64,000 nucleotides of DNA from Gnetum montanum (Eukaryota; Streptophyta; Gnetopsida; Gnetales; Gnetaceae), in contig MNCI01010857.1 of NCBI GenBank assembly GCA_015680685.1, forward strand, positions 14,065 to 78,064. The letters are read 5' to 3'. The translations under genes and the position numbers were made by a program. The notes below the pieces were generated by a model that saw only the letters and a program-made list of their open reading frames with translations, did no database searches and had not been told where the DNA came from. Every line of letters begins with the position of its first letter. The first letter of the stretch is position 1. This document shows, in pieces, positions 48,150 to 60,012 of this stretch.

Positions 48150-48700
48150 CAATGCACATGGTTATGTTAACACATACCGTTACCGACTCTATTAAGGTAA
48201 GCCACCTTCCCAAGAAATTATTTGATCTTGGGAGCCCCCTAATTTATCTTTAGGTCACTAGGACTAAACCTCATAAGGCTCTTCTTCACTCAGGCTCCAG
48301 AGTAAACTTAATCTCACAAGAATTGTATAAAACCTGGAACCTACCTCCACTCAAGAAAAGAAATATTTGCTTAGATATGGCTAACCAGTCCATCACTATT
48401 TCTTTGGAATAGGTTGAGGACATTGTTACCACCGTGGCTAGTTGGTCATACCAAGTTGATTTCCTAGTGATATAAATAAATAATGATAAAGGGGATTTCC
48501 CAATAATAATGGGAAGGGCATGGCTAAGTACAATAGATGCATGCCTTGGAATCCACAATCTTTCCCTAGAAATATATAAGAAAAATACTTTTGGGAAGAT
48601 TGAGAGGAAGAGAGTTCCATGCATCGCATATAGTGAGATAGGGTGCCATTATGTGTAGAAATCATGGGTGATGTGAAGTTTAATATTTCTTGCATGCAAT
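48150..48700 (+). pseudogene. H: aspartic protease
   Basis: The active-site block reads LLHSGSRVNLISQELY at about 48281-48328. The expected catalytic Asp of DSG is His (codon 48287-48289, CAC). The C-terminal hallmark IIMGRAWLSTIDACLGI is near 48505-48555. Stops at 48250 and 48412 lie inside. Confidence 0.78.
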
Positions 48701-48775
48701 AGGTGTGCACAAGATATTGACATACAAAAGTGCCTATATGTAGTGGCCACACAATAAGAAAACACCTAGTGGCTG

Positions 48776-49935
48776 ATGGAAAATCAAGAGAGCAACTCGA
48801 TAACATGCATGGAACTAACTGAGGGGATAACTAGTGCTTACATTGAAAGCACAGACGTACTAGAGCAAGTTCGTTGTCAACTTCCAGCCCTTAACTTTAA
48901 AAATATTAATTGGAGGAAGTTGGATATTCCTAAGGAATTTATACAAGAGCCCCTATACCTAAAACAATTGCCCACCAGTTTGGAATACATGATCCTTGAA
49001 AATGGAAAACTAGTAATTATCAACATAAAACTTGTCTGGAAGAAAAAAGAAAGCCTATTAAAAGTAATCAATAAATGGTTAAAAGACTTCACCTGGTCAT
49101 ATCCCAAGCTAACTAGAATAGAACCTAGGATATGCTAGCATAGGATTTACACAGACCCCTCCATGAAGCCTAGAAAGCAACCATAGAGGCGATTGAACTT
49201 GAAATTTAAACAAGTAGTAAAAGAAGAGATAGAATAGCTCCTCAAGGCCAGGTTCATATATCCCATTGCTGATAGTGAATGGGTTATTCCTCTAATAATC
49301 ATGCCTAAGAAGGGAGGCAAACAAAGGGTATGTATAGATTTTAGGCTACTGAACATGGCAACATTCAAAGATCATTTTCCATTGTCATTCGTCGACCAAG
49401 TCTTGGACACTATGGCAAGACATCGCTATTATAGTTTTCTAGATGGGTATAGTGGATATAATAAAATACGAATAGCACTAGAAGATCAAGCCAAAAAAAC
49501 TTTCACCAGTCCCTGGGGAACGTTTGCATATAAGAAAATGCCATTTGGCTTGTACAATGCCCCCGCCACATTCCAATGTTTAGTCCTAAGCATATTTCAA
49601 CAACAGATAGGAAACAGAGTGGAAGTATTTATGGACAACTTCTCCACTTATGGGAAAAGATTTGGTCAAGTCCTAGAATAGTTAGAGAAAGTGTTGAAAT
49701 TATGTGTTGAAAACAATTTAAAGTTCAACTAGCAAAAAATCCATTTGATAGTTCAAGAGGACATAGTGCTAGGGCATAATATTTCGCAATTAGGAATAGA
49801 GGTACACTCGTAAAAAGTTAAGGTTATCCATGGAATCACTCGACAATCAGAAATGGTCAAAGATATTTGATCATTCCTTGGACACACTGGCTACTATAGG
49901 AGATTCATTGAGAACTTCTCCAAGATTTCCAAACC
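48776..49935 (+). pseudogene. H: reverse transcriptase
   Basis: Order of motifs: DFTWSYPKLTRIEPRI (49090), VCIDFRLLNMATFKDHFPL (49330), YSFLDGYSGYNKIRIALED (49430), WGTFAYKKMPFGLYNAPAT (49515), and the catalytic box. That box reads VFMDNFSTYG at 49627-49656, where Athila has FMDDFSxYG, so the second catalytic Asp is Asn (codon 49637-49639). Further on, LGHNISQLGIEVHS and SFLGHTGYYRRFIENFSKI mark the thumb and connection. Stops at 49678, 49729 and 49812 are TAG or TAA at expected CAG, TGG and CAA sites. Confidence 0.93.
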
Positions 49936-49949
49936 GTTGATAGATTAAT

Positions 49950-50460
49950 GAAGAAAGATGCACCCTTCGAATGGACCAGGGAATGTGAACAAGCATTCCA
50001 AAATCTGAAATAAATACTTGTGGAAACCCCTATTCTACAAGCCCTCGACTGGTCTATACTATTTCATATAATAACCGACACATCTAATTATGACTTAGGA
50101 TCCATACTAACATAGTTAGATGAACAAAAACACCCTTATTACATCCGCTGTGTGAGTAAGAGTATTTCTGGTGCACAACTCAACTACACAACTACCAAAA
50201 AGGAATTAATGGCTGTAGTGTTTACACTCGACAAATTTAGGCACTATGTGTTGGGCTACAAGTTGTACATTCATACAGATCATAGTGCAATTCAGTTCCT
50301 TATGAACAAGCCAACGGTTAGCCCTTGTATTATATGTTGGTTGGTAATCTGTCAAGAGTTCAATTTAACAATAATAGATCGAAAGGGCATCGAGAACATA
50401 GTTGTTGATCATTTATCTCAATTGCGTTGGGATAAAAAAGAGGATGAATATGCCATATCT
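49950..50460 (+). pseudogene. H: RNase H
   Basis: ILFHIITDTSNYDLGSIL has the first Asp. SISGAQLNYTTTKKELMAVVF carries the Glu. LYIHTDHSAIQFLMNKP has the third Asp. It ends with RKGIENIVVDHLSQL, the Athila/gypsy pattern. All catalytic acids are present; two stops precede 50150. Confidence 0.9.
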
Positions 50461-50639
50461 GATCATTTTCCTAACAAAACCCTCTGTGTCGGTGTAGTAA
50501 GTAACCAACCCATGGAGAAAAATTGGTATACTAGCATTCTTACTTATCTCCTTTTCCATCAAACACCACAGGGGTTGGATTTTAGAAAGAAGCAACAGTT
50601 TCTTCACCAAACCAAATACTTCATGGAAATCGAGGGACA

Positions 50640-51745
50640 ACTCTATAAATTCTATCCTGATGGCTTGGTTTGATGGTGTGTACCTGATGAGGATCAATTA
50701 AGAGTTCTCAAGGATGCTCATGAGGGTCCCTGTGGGGACCACTATACAGGGAGATGAACGGCCATTAAGATCCTACTTCTAGGATATTATTGGCCAATGC
50801 TATTTCACGATGCCCATCAATTTGTACAATCCTGTGAGTGCTATCAATGGGATGGTGGAGTGACTACTAGAATGGCAGGTCTGCAATAATGGATTTAACC
50901 CTTGGAACCCTTTGACATTTGGGAAATAGATTTTATGGGGCCTATTACATCGATGTCCAATGGGAAAGCTTATATCATTGTTGTTGTTGACTATTTAACC
51001 AAATGGGCTGAAGTAGCTATTATAATAGATTGCACATCATCTACAGCTACATGATTTGTACAACAACAAATCATAAATAGTTTTGGTATGCTGCGTGCAC
51101 TCATCTCTGATAATGGAACACATTTTACGAGTGCAACCTTTCCAGGTTAATGCAACACTTAGGGGTTGAACATAAATTGACCACACCTTATCACCCCAAA
51201 GCTAATGGCTAATCCGAGGTCACCAATTGGGAGATTATGAGAATATTAATGATAACAATTAGCAAATTTAGGCGAGATTAGAGTAGGAAACTGAACGATG
51301 CTCTCTAGGCATACCACTCCACTTGGAAACTTCCTACAAGCTACTCTCCCTATGAGTTGGTGTATAGAAAACTCCAAAAATTTCCAATTCAAACTGAGCT
51401 CCATACACTTTCCATGGCATGTGACCTCCACCTTGACCTTGATCTAGCACAAAAACAAATATTGGTGTCTCTAAACGTGCTAGGCAAGAATCGGTTGGTT
51501 GCCCTGTCATAAAATGAGATACACAAGGCACATAACAAACACCGTCATGACTTAAAAATTCGAAGGGTTAAGTACCAACCAAGAGACAAGGCCCTTTAGT
51601 AGAACCCCACGCATGTGCCACAATGTACGAAATTTCAAACATTGTGGGAAGGACCCTACATTATCCATACGAACTTTCCCTTGGGAGCCATGACAATATA
51701 CAAGCCTGAAACCCCTAATAAGAAATTACTGATCAATGTGCAATA
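50640..51745 (+). pseudogene. H: integrase
   Basis: The zinc domain reads AHEGPCGDHYTGR and then SCECYQW, where CxxC is expected, so one zinc-binding Cys is Tyr. The core has EIDFMGPITSMSNGKAYII (first Asp), then LISDNGTHFTSATF (second Asp), and a frameshift before the Glu helix near 51190. The linker and C-terminal region continue to about 51745 with many breaks. Confidence 0.85.
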
Positions 51746-53753
51746 AACCAAACCTTTCCATGAACCAAGAATAGCCAGTGCAAAGTACACCTCTGATAGA
51801 GAACAGTCACGCTCCTTATTTCAAATTTCTCCCTTTCCATTCAATCATGGGGGAGATGGTCACCTGTGCTAATAAATCAAGGCCCTCAGTTCTTTACACA
51901 TTTTTTTTACACATTTTTGTTTTACAAATTTTTGTTTTAAAAATTTCTTTAACTTTTCTTTCTTTTTTGTTTTACAACGTTGTTCATACTTTTTCATTCC
52001 TTTTGTGTGTGTGTGTTTGTGACTTATCCATTTTCTTAATGATGGCATGAATTGTTTTCCTATTGATTGCTAATGTTTGGTTTTTACCTTTAATTCATGA
52101 TGTTGATACTAAGGTATGGGTCTTTTGATATGACAGGCAATAAGTCCACTTCATCCATACATCCACCAGTTCTATGGTCTCTCTCAGCTTGGAAATGTAT
52201 AGTTCCTTTCTAAATAAGAACTATTAATGAATCAGTGACTGGGTATTTCTCAAACTAAGGAAGGACTCAAGGCTTCAAAAGGGTGTGACTTCAAGGGAAC
52301 TTGATGCATTTGTGTTGGCCATTCTCTTTGGTGCTTGAATGTTTTATTATTGAGTTTTCTTACCGTTTGGAAATTACATAATTATTGGGAAGCTGAGTGA
52401 ATAAAAATAACAAAGTCCTTGCATGGTGTGATTCTCATGCATAAACACATAAAACAAAAACATAAAAAGAGAAAGTGAGAATTCAAAGCACACCCCTTAG
52501 ATGAAATAATCATTTGGGCTACAAGAACTAGTTATGGAACTAAAACAAAAATGTTCCCTCTAACTAAGGCCCTTCTTGATTCCCATTCTCTCCTCCTTCA
52601 TTTCATCAAAATGGTGGTGGCTCTTCGATGAAGGCATTCTTGTTACTTCAAGAGGATGGATTCGCCAAATGCATTAGTGCGAAGTCACTATAAGTGATTT
52701 GTTTAAAGCCAGACTTGCAATGGGATCTACAAAGTCACATTAACCATGAACTACATAAAGGGCTATACATCATCTTGTTCTTGGGATTCCATTCCATTTT
52801 ATTCTCTCCATCCTTCTCTCCATTGTTCACCTCATTGCTGGTTGTATCATTAGTGTATATTTTGGTTGATACATTCGTTTATTTTTGGTAAATTATTATG
52901 GTTAAGACTTTAAATCTTGTTTCAAATGACATTCCTAGAGCCTACTAACTCTTTGAATGTGGATTTTTTAGGGCATTAAAGGCATGAACCTACTTTGGGG
53001 AGGATCCACTAACATTCCTATTTGGTGCACTAGTTAAATTCTTTCCCTTAACATTTTTGCAATCCACTTTATTTTGTTCATTTCCATCTTGACATCCATT
53101 TCATTGATGTTATAGTTGTCTATTTTTCTTCATCTTTCTTATTCTTTTTCTTTTTCTTTCTCCATTCTATCACTACCGGTAGTTCGCTCTTAGTCATCAG
53201 GGTCCAAACCCAAATTTTTTCAATTTTCTCCTAACCCCTACACCTTCAGTAGTCACCACTATGATATCTCTAGATCCGTATTAGCCATACCACAACTTAG
53301 CCAATGGACCTTTCATCAAAACAAGGTATCAATTACATCATGATTCATTTACCCTTGCTAATATAAATACTGTGTTGTGTACGCAAATGAAAATCATGCA
53401 ACAATGAATTAGATCTAGAAGGAACACTTGGAATGGAATGGTGCTGAAGCAGCTATGCAAAGAATGAGATGGATGGAACGCTTGCGGATGGACAATGAAA
53501 GACATAATCTTGGCATTGGCAGTAGCAAAACTTCTTTCTCTCTATCTTTCTCAGCTGCCAAATGAGGCCTAGTGTAAAATGTATAAAGTGTTCACTCCTG
53601 TTATCATGAACACCAGTTTTGTCTTGTCTTGTAATGATGACCCGTACACATGTCATTCTATTCACCATTAGTTTCATTTGAGTCAATAATCCCATATTGT
53701 CCCAATATTTTGTAAGGAAATCGAGGATGCATTTTTATTTAGTCATGGGGGTA
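51746..53753 (+). other. H: long 3' untranslated region
   Basis: About 2 kb with no recognisable coding. It holds T-rich runs (51900-51980) and a short TG run (52005-52014). I see no envelope-like ORF, which some Athila elements carry here. 'catgggggta' at 53744-53753 is the likely polypurine tract. Confidence 0.6.
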
Positions 53754-54596
53754 TCATGGGACGTGATATCACGTATGCAATATCGCATCCCCTGTGATAT
53801 CGCGTACATGATATTGTGTCTTCCCCTGTGATATCGCATACTCAATATCGCAATGTGCCATCAAATCTATAAATAATAGGTGGCTATCCCTTGTTTCTGA
53901 TTTTATGCCTAGACCATAGAGAAACTCTAGCAGTTTTACCTCTCCAGAGATGAAATAATTTCCATGTGCCCGCAGTAGGAGCTCCAAAGTAAACGGATCT
54001 TTATTCGAGCAAATATTGTACTTGAACATAAGTTTGTATACGGAAATAAAGGAGAACTTCTTGGATAAACCTTGAAATTCATGGAATAGGCTAAATAGTA
54101 TTTTAATTATTTTTATTTATCATTTATCATTTAAATGCTTTATTAGTTAATTAAATATCTCTCCACCCTTCTCTCTTTGTTAAGTGCATTCAGTACAACT
54201 GCTTCGAGCAGGTGCATCATGCTTGGTGATCCCAGCAACGACTAGCGTTTGCTAACCAAGGTTTCATTGGTTCAAGGTGTGAACAGTAAGGGGGAACAGA
54301 TACTGATGCTAGGTTAATTAAGGCTTATTTATTTAGGTAAATTTAGTTAATTAGTCTCTTCACCCTTCACCTCATTAGCATAGGAGATAAAATAGAAAAG
54401 ACAGAAAAATCATATACCTTAGACTTACTTAACCATACAACCATGGCAAATACAAGTAAGTCTAGGAAGATAACGAATGATTAACCTTAAGTGTTCCATG
54501 AGGTTTGTAGGCACTTAGTCTATAGACTTTGACTGGATTGCATGTGTAACACTCGTATTTGTATGGTTGAGTGTAGGGGTACCTCACCACTCATCA
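53754..54596 (+). repeat. H: 3' LTR (843 bp) with expanded GATATC repeat
   Basis: It starts TCATGGGACG (TG has become TC) and ends ..CTCATCA. Near its left end are three imperfect 32-34-bp units with 'gtgatatcgcgta' and 'caatatcgc' (about 53762-53856), where the 5' LTR has about half as much. This explains most of the 49-bp length difference. Confidence 0.88.
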
Positions 54597-55271
54597 GTTG
54601 CCCTCACTAGAGAGGTGGTAGAAAAGAAGCTCTAAATTGATCTAATGAACCATAGGATTGGTGAGTAAAAATATTAATACACTTGGGTCCTTGAGTGGGA
54701 TCATACACAAAATCATCATAAAATGATGTACAAAGATGAATGGGATGCCTACCTTAAATGGCTATAGGAGGAGTCTATAGTGTGGTAGAATTTAGACATA
54801 TTCATGATGGATATCAATGTAGAGGAAGTCTATAAGATGTTTGTGAAGAACATGCTTGTAGCCAACTCTCCTACTTGTTAGGTCACTACTACCTTAGGGG
54901 AGGAAACTATCATAATGTTCTCTCATGAGCCCCTTACATGGACTGACATTGACAGGACTAATATCCTCATGGGTATTAATCTTGGGAACACAAACTATGA
55001 TAACATGTTTAAAGATCAAATACTTCATCAAGTATAGGTTGGCCTTTAGAGCTTCCCTAAAGAACACATATTACTTGAACCATATCAGATTAGCTTGTTT
55101 TTACTTTGGTTTTCTTTTTTGTTATTTTTACTTAAGTTATTCATTTTACTTTGATGTGCATTAGTTACTAATTAGTTTTGTGTTCTCATGTCACAAGAAC
55201 TAGATGATAGCAGTGGCCTCAATAGTGAAGGAAGAGATGATCCCTCACCCACTCTTATAGATGCTACTTAG
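54597..55271 (+). pseudogene. D: antisense spliced gene, 3' part
   Basis: It resumes after H with the repeated GTTGC. It encodes NVEEVYKMFVKNMLVANS, then FSHEPLTWTDIDR (C: LSLEPLRWTTMER) and INLGNTNYDNM. A last intron ends '..catgtcacaag' near 55197, and the final exon reads ELDDSSGLNSEGRDDPSP, stopping at 55269-55271. C's last exon is ALDEDARPVDRGNEEP, similarly short and acidic. Confidence 0.72.
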
Positions 55272-56220
55272 TTCCATTAGGTTTCTTTCAATTTTAGTTA
55301 TTTTGATTTCATGTTGATGATGATGTATGAATAGTGTTAGCCAAAACAATTTATTGTTTGAACATTTTATTACTTGGACATATTCACCATGTTATGTGGC
55401 CATGGTTATGATGTTATGGACATTTTAACTTTAATTTTAATTTTAAATTTTAATTCTAGTTGTAATGTTCTAGGATTATGTTTTTTTTTATGTTACGGTT
55501 ATACATTGTAATTTATATCTAAAGGCTATGTTGGCTAAACTTGGTTGTCATGCAATAGAAAGTTAAAGTGATTATGTAACAAAGTCATAAACTAAAGCAA
55601 AAATGAGATATATGGTTGTTTGCTAGTTTTAGACAATGGTAGGCCATGTGGTATTTTCCTATTAAGGCCATGGAAAGCCATAGGATATGTAAAAGAATAT
55701 GTGTATTTTTTGTTATTTCATGTTTTATAAATTTTTATGGATATTTCAATTTAAAAATTTTTATGATATTTTTGGGATTTTTGAGAAAAAATAAAAAGGC
55801 TTCAAAAGTAAAAGAAATTAAAACAAAGGTAAACCTTAAGAGGTAAATAAATCATTCAACCTAAAGGAAAACAAGGTAATAAAAAAATAAATAAAGTATA
55901 AACTAGGCTATCCAGCTATAAGTACATATAGTTATATGGTTATGAGTGCATATGGTGTAAGAAGGATCAAGAGCATATATCACTTATGTATGTGTTTCCT
56001 AATCTTTCAGAGATTAGAAAATATATATGGTTTGTTTTGCACTAGTTTGTATTCTCCATCTCCTTCATTGACAATGTTGAAGGGGAGTTCTCCCCATAGC
56101 TCATTGATGCATTTATCATTATTTACTTTGATCTCTTTTGCTCTATCACTCCTTTCAATTTTGTGGCAAATGGTAGGAGCTTCTTTCTAAAACTCCACTT
56201 TGGACTTATATTCTGTATTA
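55272..56220. other. D: spacer between antisense gene and protease
   Basis: AT-rich. No coding signal and no clear array, although 'aatggtaggccatgtgg' and 'aaggccatggaaagccatagg' (55635-55685) may be worn relics of the unit found here in A and C. Confidence 0.4.
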
Positions 56221-56880
56221 AAATTGTTAATAGCTAAAGGGGTCACATATCACTATGGATACTGATTTCACCTTCTTCATAAGGCAAGTGGATTTCTTGG
56301 TAAATAGGTCAAGATACAACTTATAATTGGGTTAAGCAAGGTCTTCCTAGGATGAGGTTGAATCCTAGTATTTCTTCTACTACCAAGAAATCTACCATTA
56401 TAGTGAATTTCTCCCCTAATAAAAAATCTAGAGAAATAAATCCTTTGATCACAACCTGTGATCTGTTAAAGGATTTAAGGGATGAAGTCAACATATGTTG
56501 CATGTATTCTGTTAGGCCCAAGTATTCAACGATGGTATGAGGTATAACATTGGTTGTTTTCCTATCATCCACATGTACCCTATGTACTTCATATCACCCA
56601 AACCATATGGTTATAAAGAGAGGATCCTTAGTTACTTTCCAATTTTGGGGATTTATCTTAATTTCACTATCATGAAACATCAGTGATGTTAACTTTGATT
56701 CCTTCGACAAATAGGGTATCATGACTACATGAATAGACTTTTCATTAGTGAGGAAATCATTACTAATAGAATTGAAGATCAACATCTTAACCAATGCCTC
56801 ACAATGGGCAATAGAAGTTATGACTAGGTCATACAAGCTCAAGTTTGTATTCTTTTGTATAAGCAACTACTTAACCTATT
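56221..56880 (-). pseudogene. D: aspartic protease
   Basis: The N-terminal block reads LYDLVITSIAHCEALVKM (56830-56780). The catalytic region, VDDRKTTNVIP (about 56570), lacks the DSG/DTG glycine, as in A. The C-terminal hallmark VVEEILGFNLILGRPCL lies at 56395-56340. IYQEIHLPYEEGE then follows toward 56270. This is the closest match to A's protease in the window, and the 56321-56572 part is free of stops. Confidence 0.87.
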
Positions 56881-59607
56881 CCATTGCATTAAGGAAGTGT
56901 TTGTAGTTAATCATTGATTTGTCATTTTTAACTTTCTCCATGCACCCCAAAATATGAACTTCATGATTGGATTTTCATTGTGGCCTACCCTCTCTTTTTC
57001 CTTCTTAGAGTTTTGGTTCCTCCCATGGTTTACTTATTAAAGCATCCTAGCTCATGGAAGTCATGAGAACAGATGAGATGGGAGTTGGCTTTGGTGGGTA
57101 CACTCACTTCCTTGACTTGGACTAGTTATCATTTCTGTTCTTGGCTTTCTACATTTCCTTCTTCCATTTTTTGGTTAAGGATTTCTTATTATCCCTATTT
57201 AGTTTTAAGGAAAAAGCTATTGCATTGACCACCATGAGTGGTTGTTATTGTGTTGTTGGGGCAAGTTGTGTTGTAAAGGCCTTGGGTACCCTAATGAGAA
57301 AAGGCTTCTTAGGGGGCATTCATGATTGTATCTTTACAACAAAAGGGGATTTTAAGCTTGAATAAGTTGAAGGACCCCTTTTTTTATGAGGGGGTACCTG
57401 AATCATGAATAGTTTCCTCATAGGCATTTGATTGTCATCAACATTAAACACTAATATAATGTATGAACTGTTGTTAGAATTCAATGGGTCCTTATATACA
57501 TGCATCAACTAATTCTGAGGCCTAACTAGGTTTGAAGTGTCTAATACTAGTTCATCCTTATCAATAATTTTTTGCAAGTCATCTTTAAGTGTAAGATAAA
57601 TATTAGTATCATGATCTCACAATTAATGATGATGGTAGAAATGGTTGAGCTTAAAATACTTAGGCACTGGAGGGTCATCCTTAGTTTCTCAAGTGGGGTC
57701 TTTTGCTATTTCACATAACCTATCATGCCTCTTATGGGTAATCAAGGTCATCTACTTGTATTGGATCCTACTACTCTTCAATAGTTGGTCTAGAAGCTTT
57801 CATGACTTAAGGGGTAACTTGGTATATTTTGAGAAATCATTCTATGTGAAGTTAGTCCTAGACATAGCTAATGTAGTGGTCCCAAAGGTAGATGGTTGAC
57901 CATTATTATTGGCAGTAGGGACCCTAGGTTGGTTAGTCTTTAGCCCTTGGTTAGTTAATTTACTCTTCTTAGTCATTCTTGATACTATTAGATTATTTTG
58001 TCTACCCTTCTCTTTATATTTATGTCCATGTTGATTTTTATATGCCATGTAGGTAGGATCATGGCTACCTTCTGTAGCATATTCTATGTTCTTATTATAG
58101 AAAAATCCTTAACTAAGATATTGTCGATTGAGATAATATAATCTTGACTTCATGAAGTCATTAACGTCCACCTTGAAAATAGATAACAGATTTGTTTTAG
58201 CTATCAACTTTGGTATCTCATTGAGCAAAGCATTCCATCGTTGGATGATCTTCTACATTGGCTCAAGGGATCCTTGCTTGACCTTCATTAGTTGATCATG
58301 CATGGTATTAGGTTTCAAGTAATACTTGAAATAGTTAACAAATTGCAATATTATTTTGTCCAAAGAAAATATGGATCCTCTTGGAAAGGCAAGCTACCAA
58401 TCAAGTGCTTTTCCCACTAGAGACATAGGGAAGATTCACATAATTGTATGTGCCCACACTTGCAACCTTAAGCACTTGGAGTAGAAGGTAATCAGATGAG
58501 CATTTAGATCTCTTTCACCATTGTACTCGGTGAACTAAAGCATAGGGGCACTAGGAGAAAGAGTTAGGGATGGGATCATAGGATTAATGGGATTATACTT
58601 GTAAAAGTCCATTATCTTCACAATTTTGGATATTGAGGCTTTAAGCTTCTCAATTAATTCCTGGATCATTTGGGAAGCTTAATATAGTCCTTGGGATGTC
58701 CCTATTAGTTGTGGGATTTGGATGAAGGGTTGAGGTATAAACTATGATGTCTATAGTCTTCCTATTAGTTGGGGTACTAAGGGGAGGGGATGAGTTACTA
58801 TAGTGACAACTGGGTTAAACAAAGAAAAGGATATTTGCACTAGTATCTGGGGCACAAATGGAACAAGGGGGTGTGTGATTCCTAGGTCACTTGGGATCGC
58901 ATTGTCGATCCCATATGGATGGTAGTGGGGTTAGTGATGATAATAACCATCAATGATGACTACATAGATTGAGGTTATGTAGCAAATGACATGGAAAAGT
59001 GAAACTTTGTAGACTATAACGCTGATTGTGTTTGATGCATAACTATAACATGAGTGTGTCCAATCATGATTAGGTAAGGTGGGGACTAAGGTGCTAGGAT
59101 GTGTCTAGTGGAAGAAGTAAAGGGTATGAAGGTAGGCATTATAGTCTTGGGGATTTCTTATTGGAAGAGTTTCCCTAAGAGGTTATCATGTTTAGATTCT
59201 TTTCTAACTTTGTCCTCTTCCTTTGGTTGTCCATTAGAAGTTACTTTTGCTTCTTCTGCATCCATCTAAATTAGATAAGGTAGGATGCATGTGTAAGTGT
59301 CAGTAAGAGGTATTTGGTCATATAAAGAGGGAATATACTCTTTTCCATTGCAATGTATGAGCTCATATTCCATTTTGGCTTTTAATTCCATTCATGAAGC
59401 TAGCATCATAGCCTAGATCATGGCACAAATATAGTTCTAATGATCCTCATTTATCACTAAGAACTTAGGACTTCACCCCCTTAGTTGCAAGGATTTGCTA
59501 TATTCAATAATAGTAGGGTCTTTGGGGTCATAGAGCTTCATAGCACATTATCTAGACATGTCATTAGTGAAGTTAAAAGAAAACTTTGTTAATTGTTGAA
59601 ATGACAT
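56881..59607 (-). pseudogene. gag: D: Tat-like gag
   Basis: It starts at ATG 59607, MSFQQLTKFSFNFTNDM, then MKLYDPKDPTIIEYSKS; A has MSF-QFTTFPLTFTAED and YDPKGLAIIK. The core follows A's at lower coordinates, including the block around 58480-58200 that corresponds to A's KAFDWY region. A basic stretch YKNQHGHKYKEKGRQNN (about 58040) precedes the protease. Stops and shifts are frequent. Confidence 0.8.
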
Positions 59608-59984
59608 GTTGAAAATTGAGTTTTTAGATTTTTATTATTTTTAGTAAAGAAATAGTAAGTGGAACAATCTACTAATGTAGTAAACCAAAAATAGAAAGGA
59701 AGTGGAAAAAAATTGCTAAGTAGTGAAAATGGGAGAAAGGAAAAGTGGTTTACCTACTGGATGAAAATCGGTGTCATAATTGGAACAACATTGAATGGAA
59801 TGGATGTTGTAGTAGATGGAAAATTTGTAGCAAAACCAAACTCTATTACTACTACTACACCAAGGCTTGTGAAACAAGGTTTGATAACAAAAATTGTTAT
59901 GATGGAATGATAGAATGATAGAAATGTAGAAGGCTTGGAATTGGAAGAAATGGCTAAAGTGGGTTTATGATGAAGAATTTGGAT

Positions 59985-60012
59985 GGAGGTCCTCCTTCTA
60001 GTGCTAGAAAAC
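59985..60012 (-). other. D: primer binding site region
   Basis: On -: 'gttttc' then 'tagcactagaaggaggacc', nearly the same as A's primer site region at 4773-4800. Confidence 0.6.

Larger units (their letters stand above)
44804..54596 (+). mobile_element. H: nearly complete Athila-like LTR retrotransposon
   Basis: The 9793-bp element has both LTRs, a tRNA-Asp-type primer site and gag, protease, RT, RNase H and integrase in the usual gypsy order. It is bounded by a perfect 5-bp target duplication, GTTGC, at 44799-44803 and 54597-54601. RT and RNase H motifs (FPLSFVDQVLD, SFLDGYSGYNKI, MPFGLYNAPATFQ) are of Athila type. Its LTRs differ at roughly one base in eight to ten over the part I counted, so the insertion is old. 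It interrupts D's antisense gene. Every ORF has stops and three catalytic or metal-binding sites are lost, so it is not autonomous. Confidence 0.92.

Noticed and set aside
52001-52022. TG microsatellite
   Set aside because: Only about five repeats and imperfect; ordinary low complexity.
51746-53753. Envelope-like ORF in H's 3' region
   Set aside because: Some Athila elements carry one, but no readable frame or membrane-anchored protein pattern is visible here.
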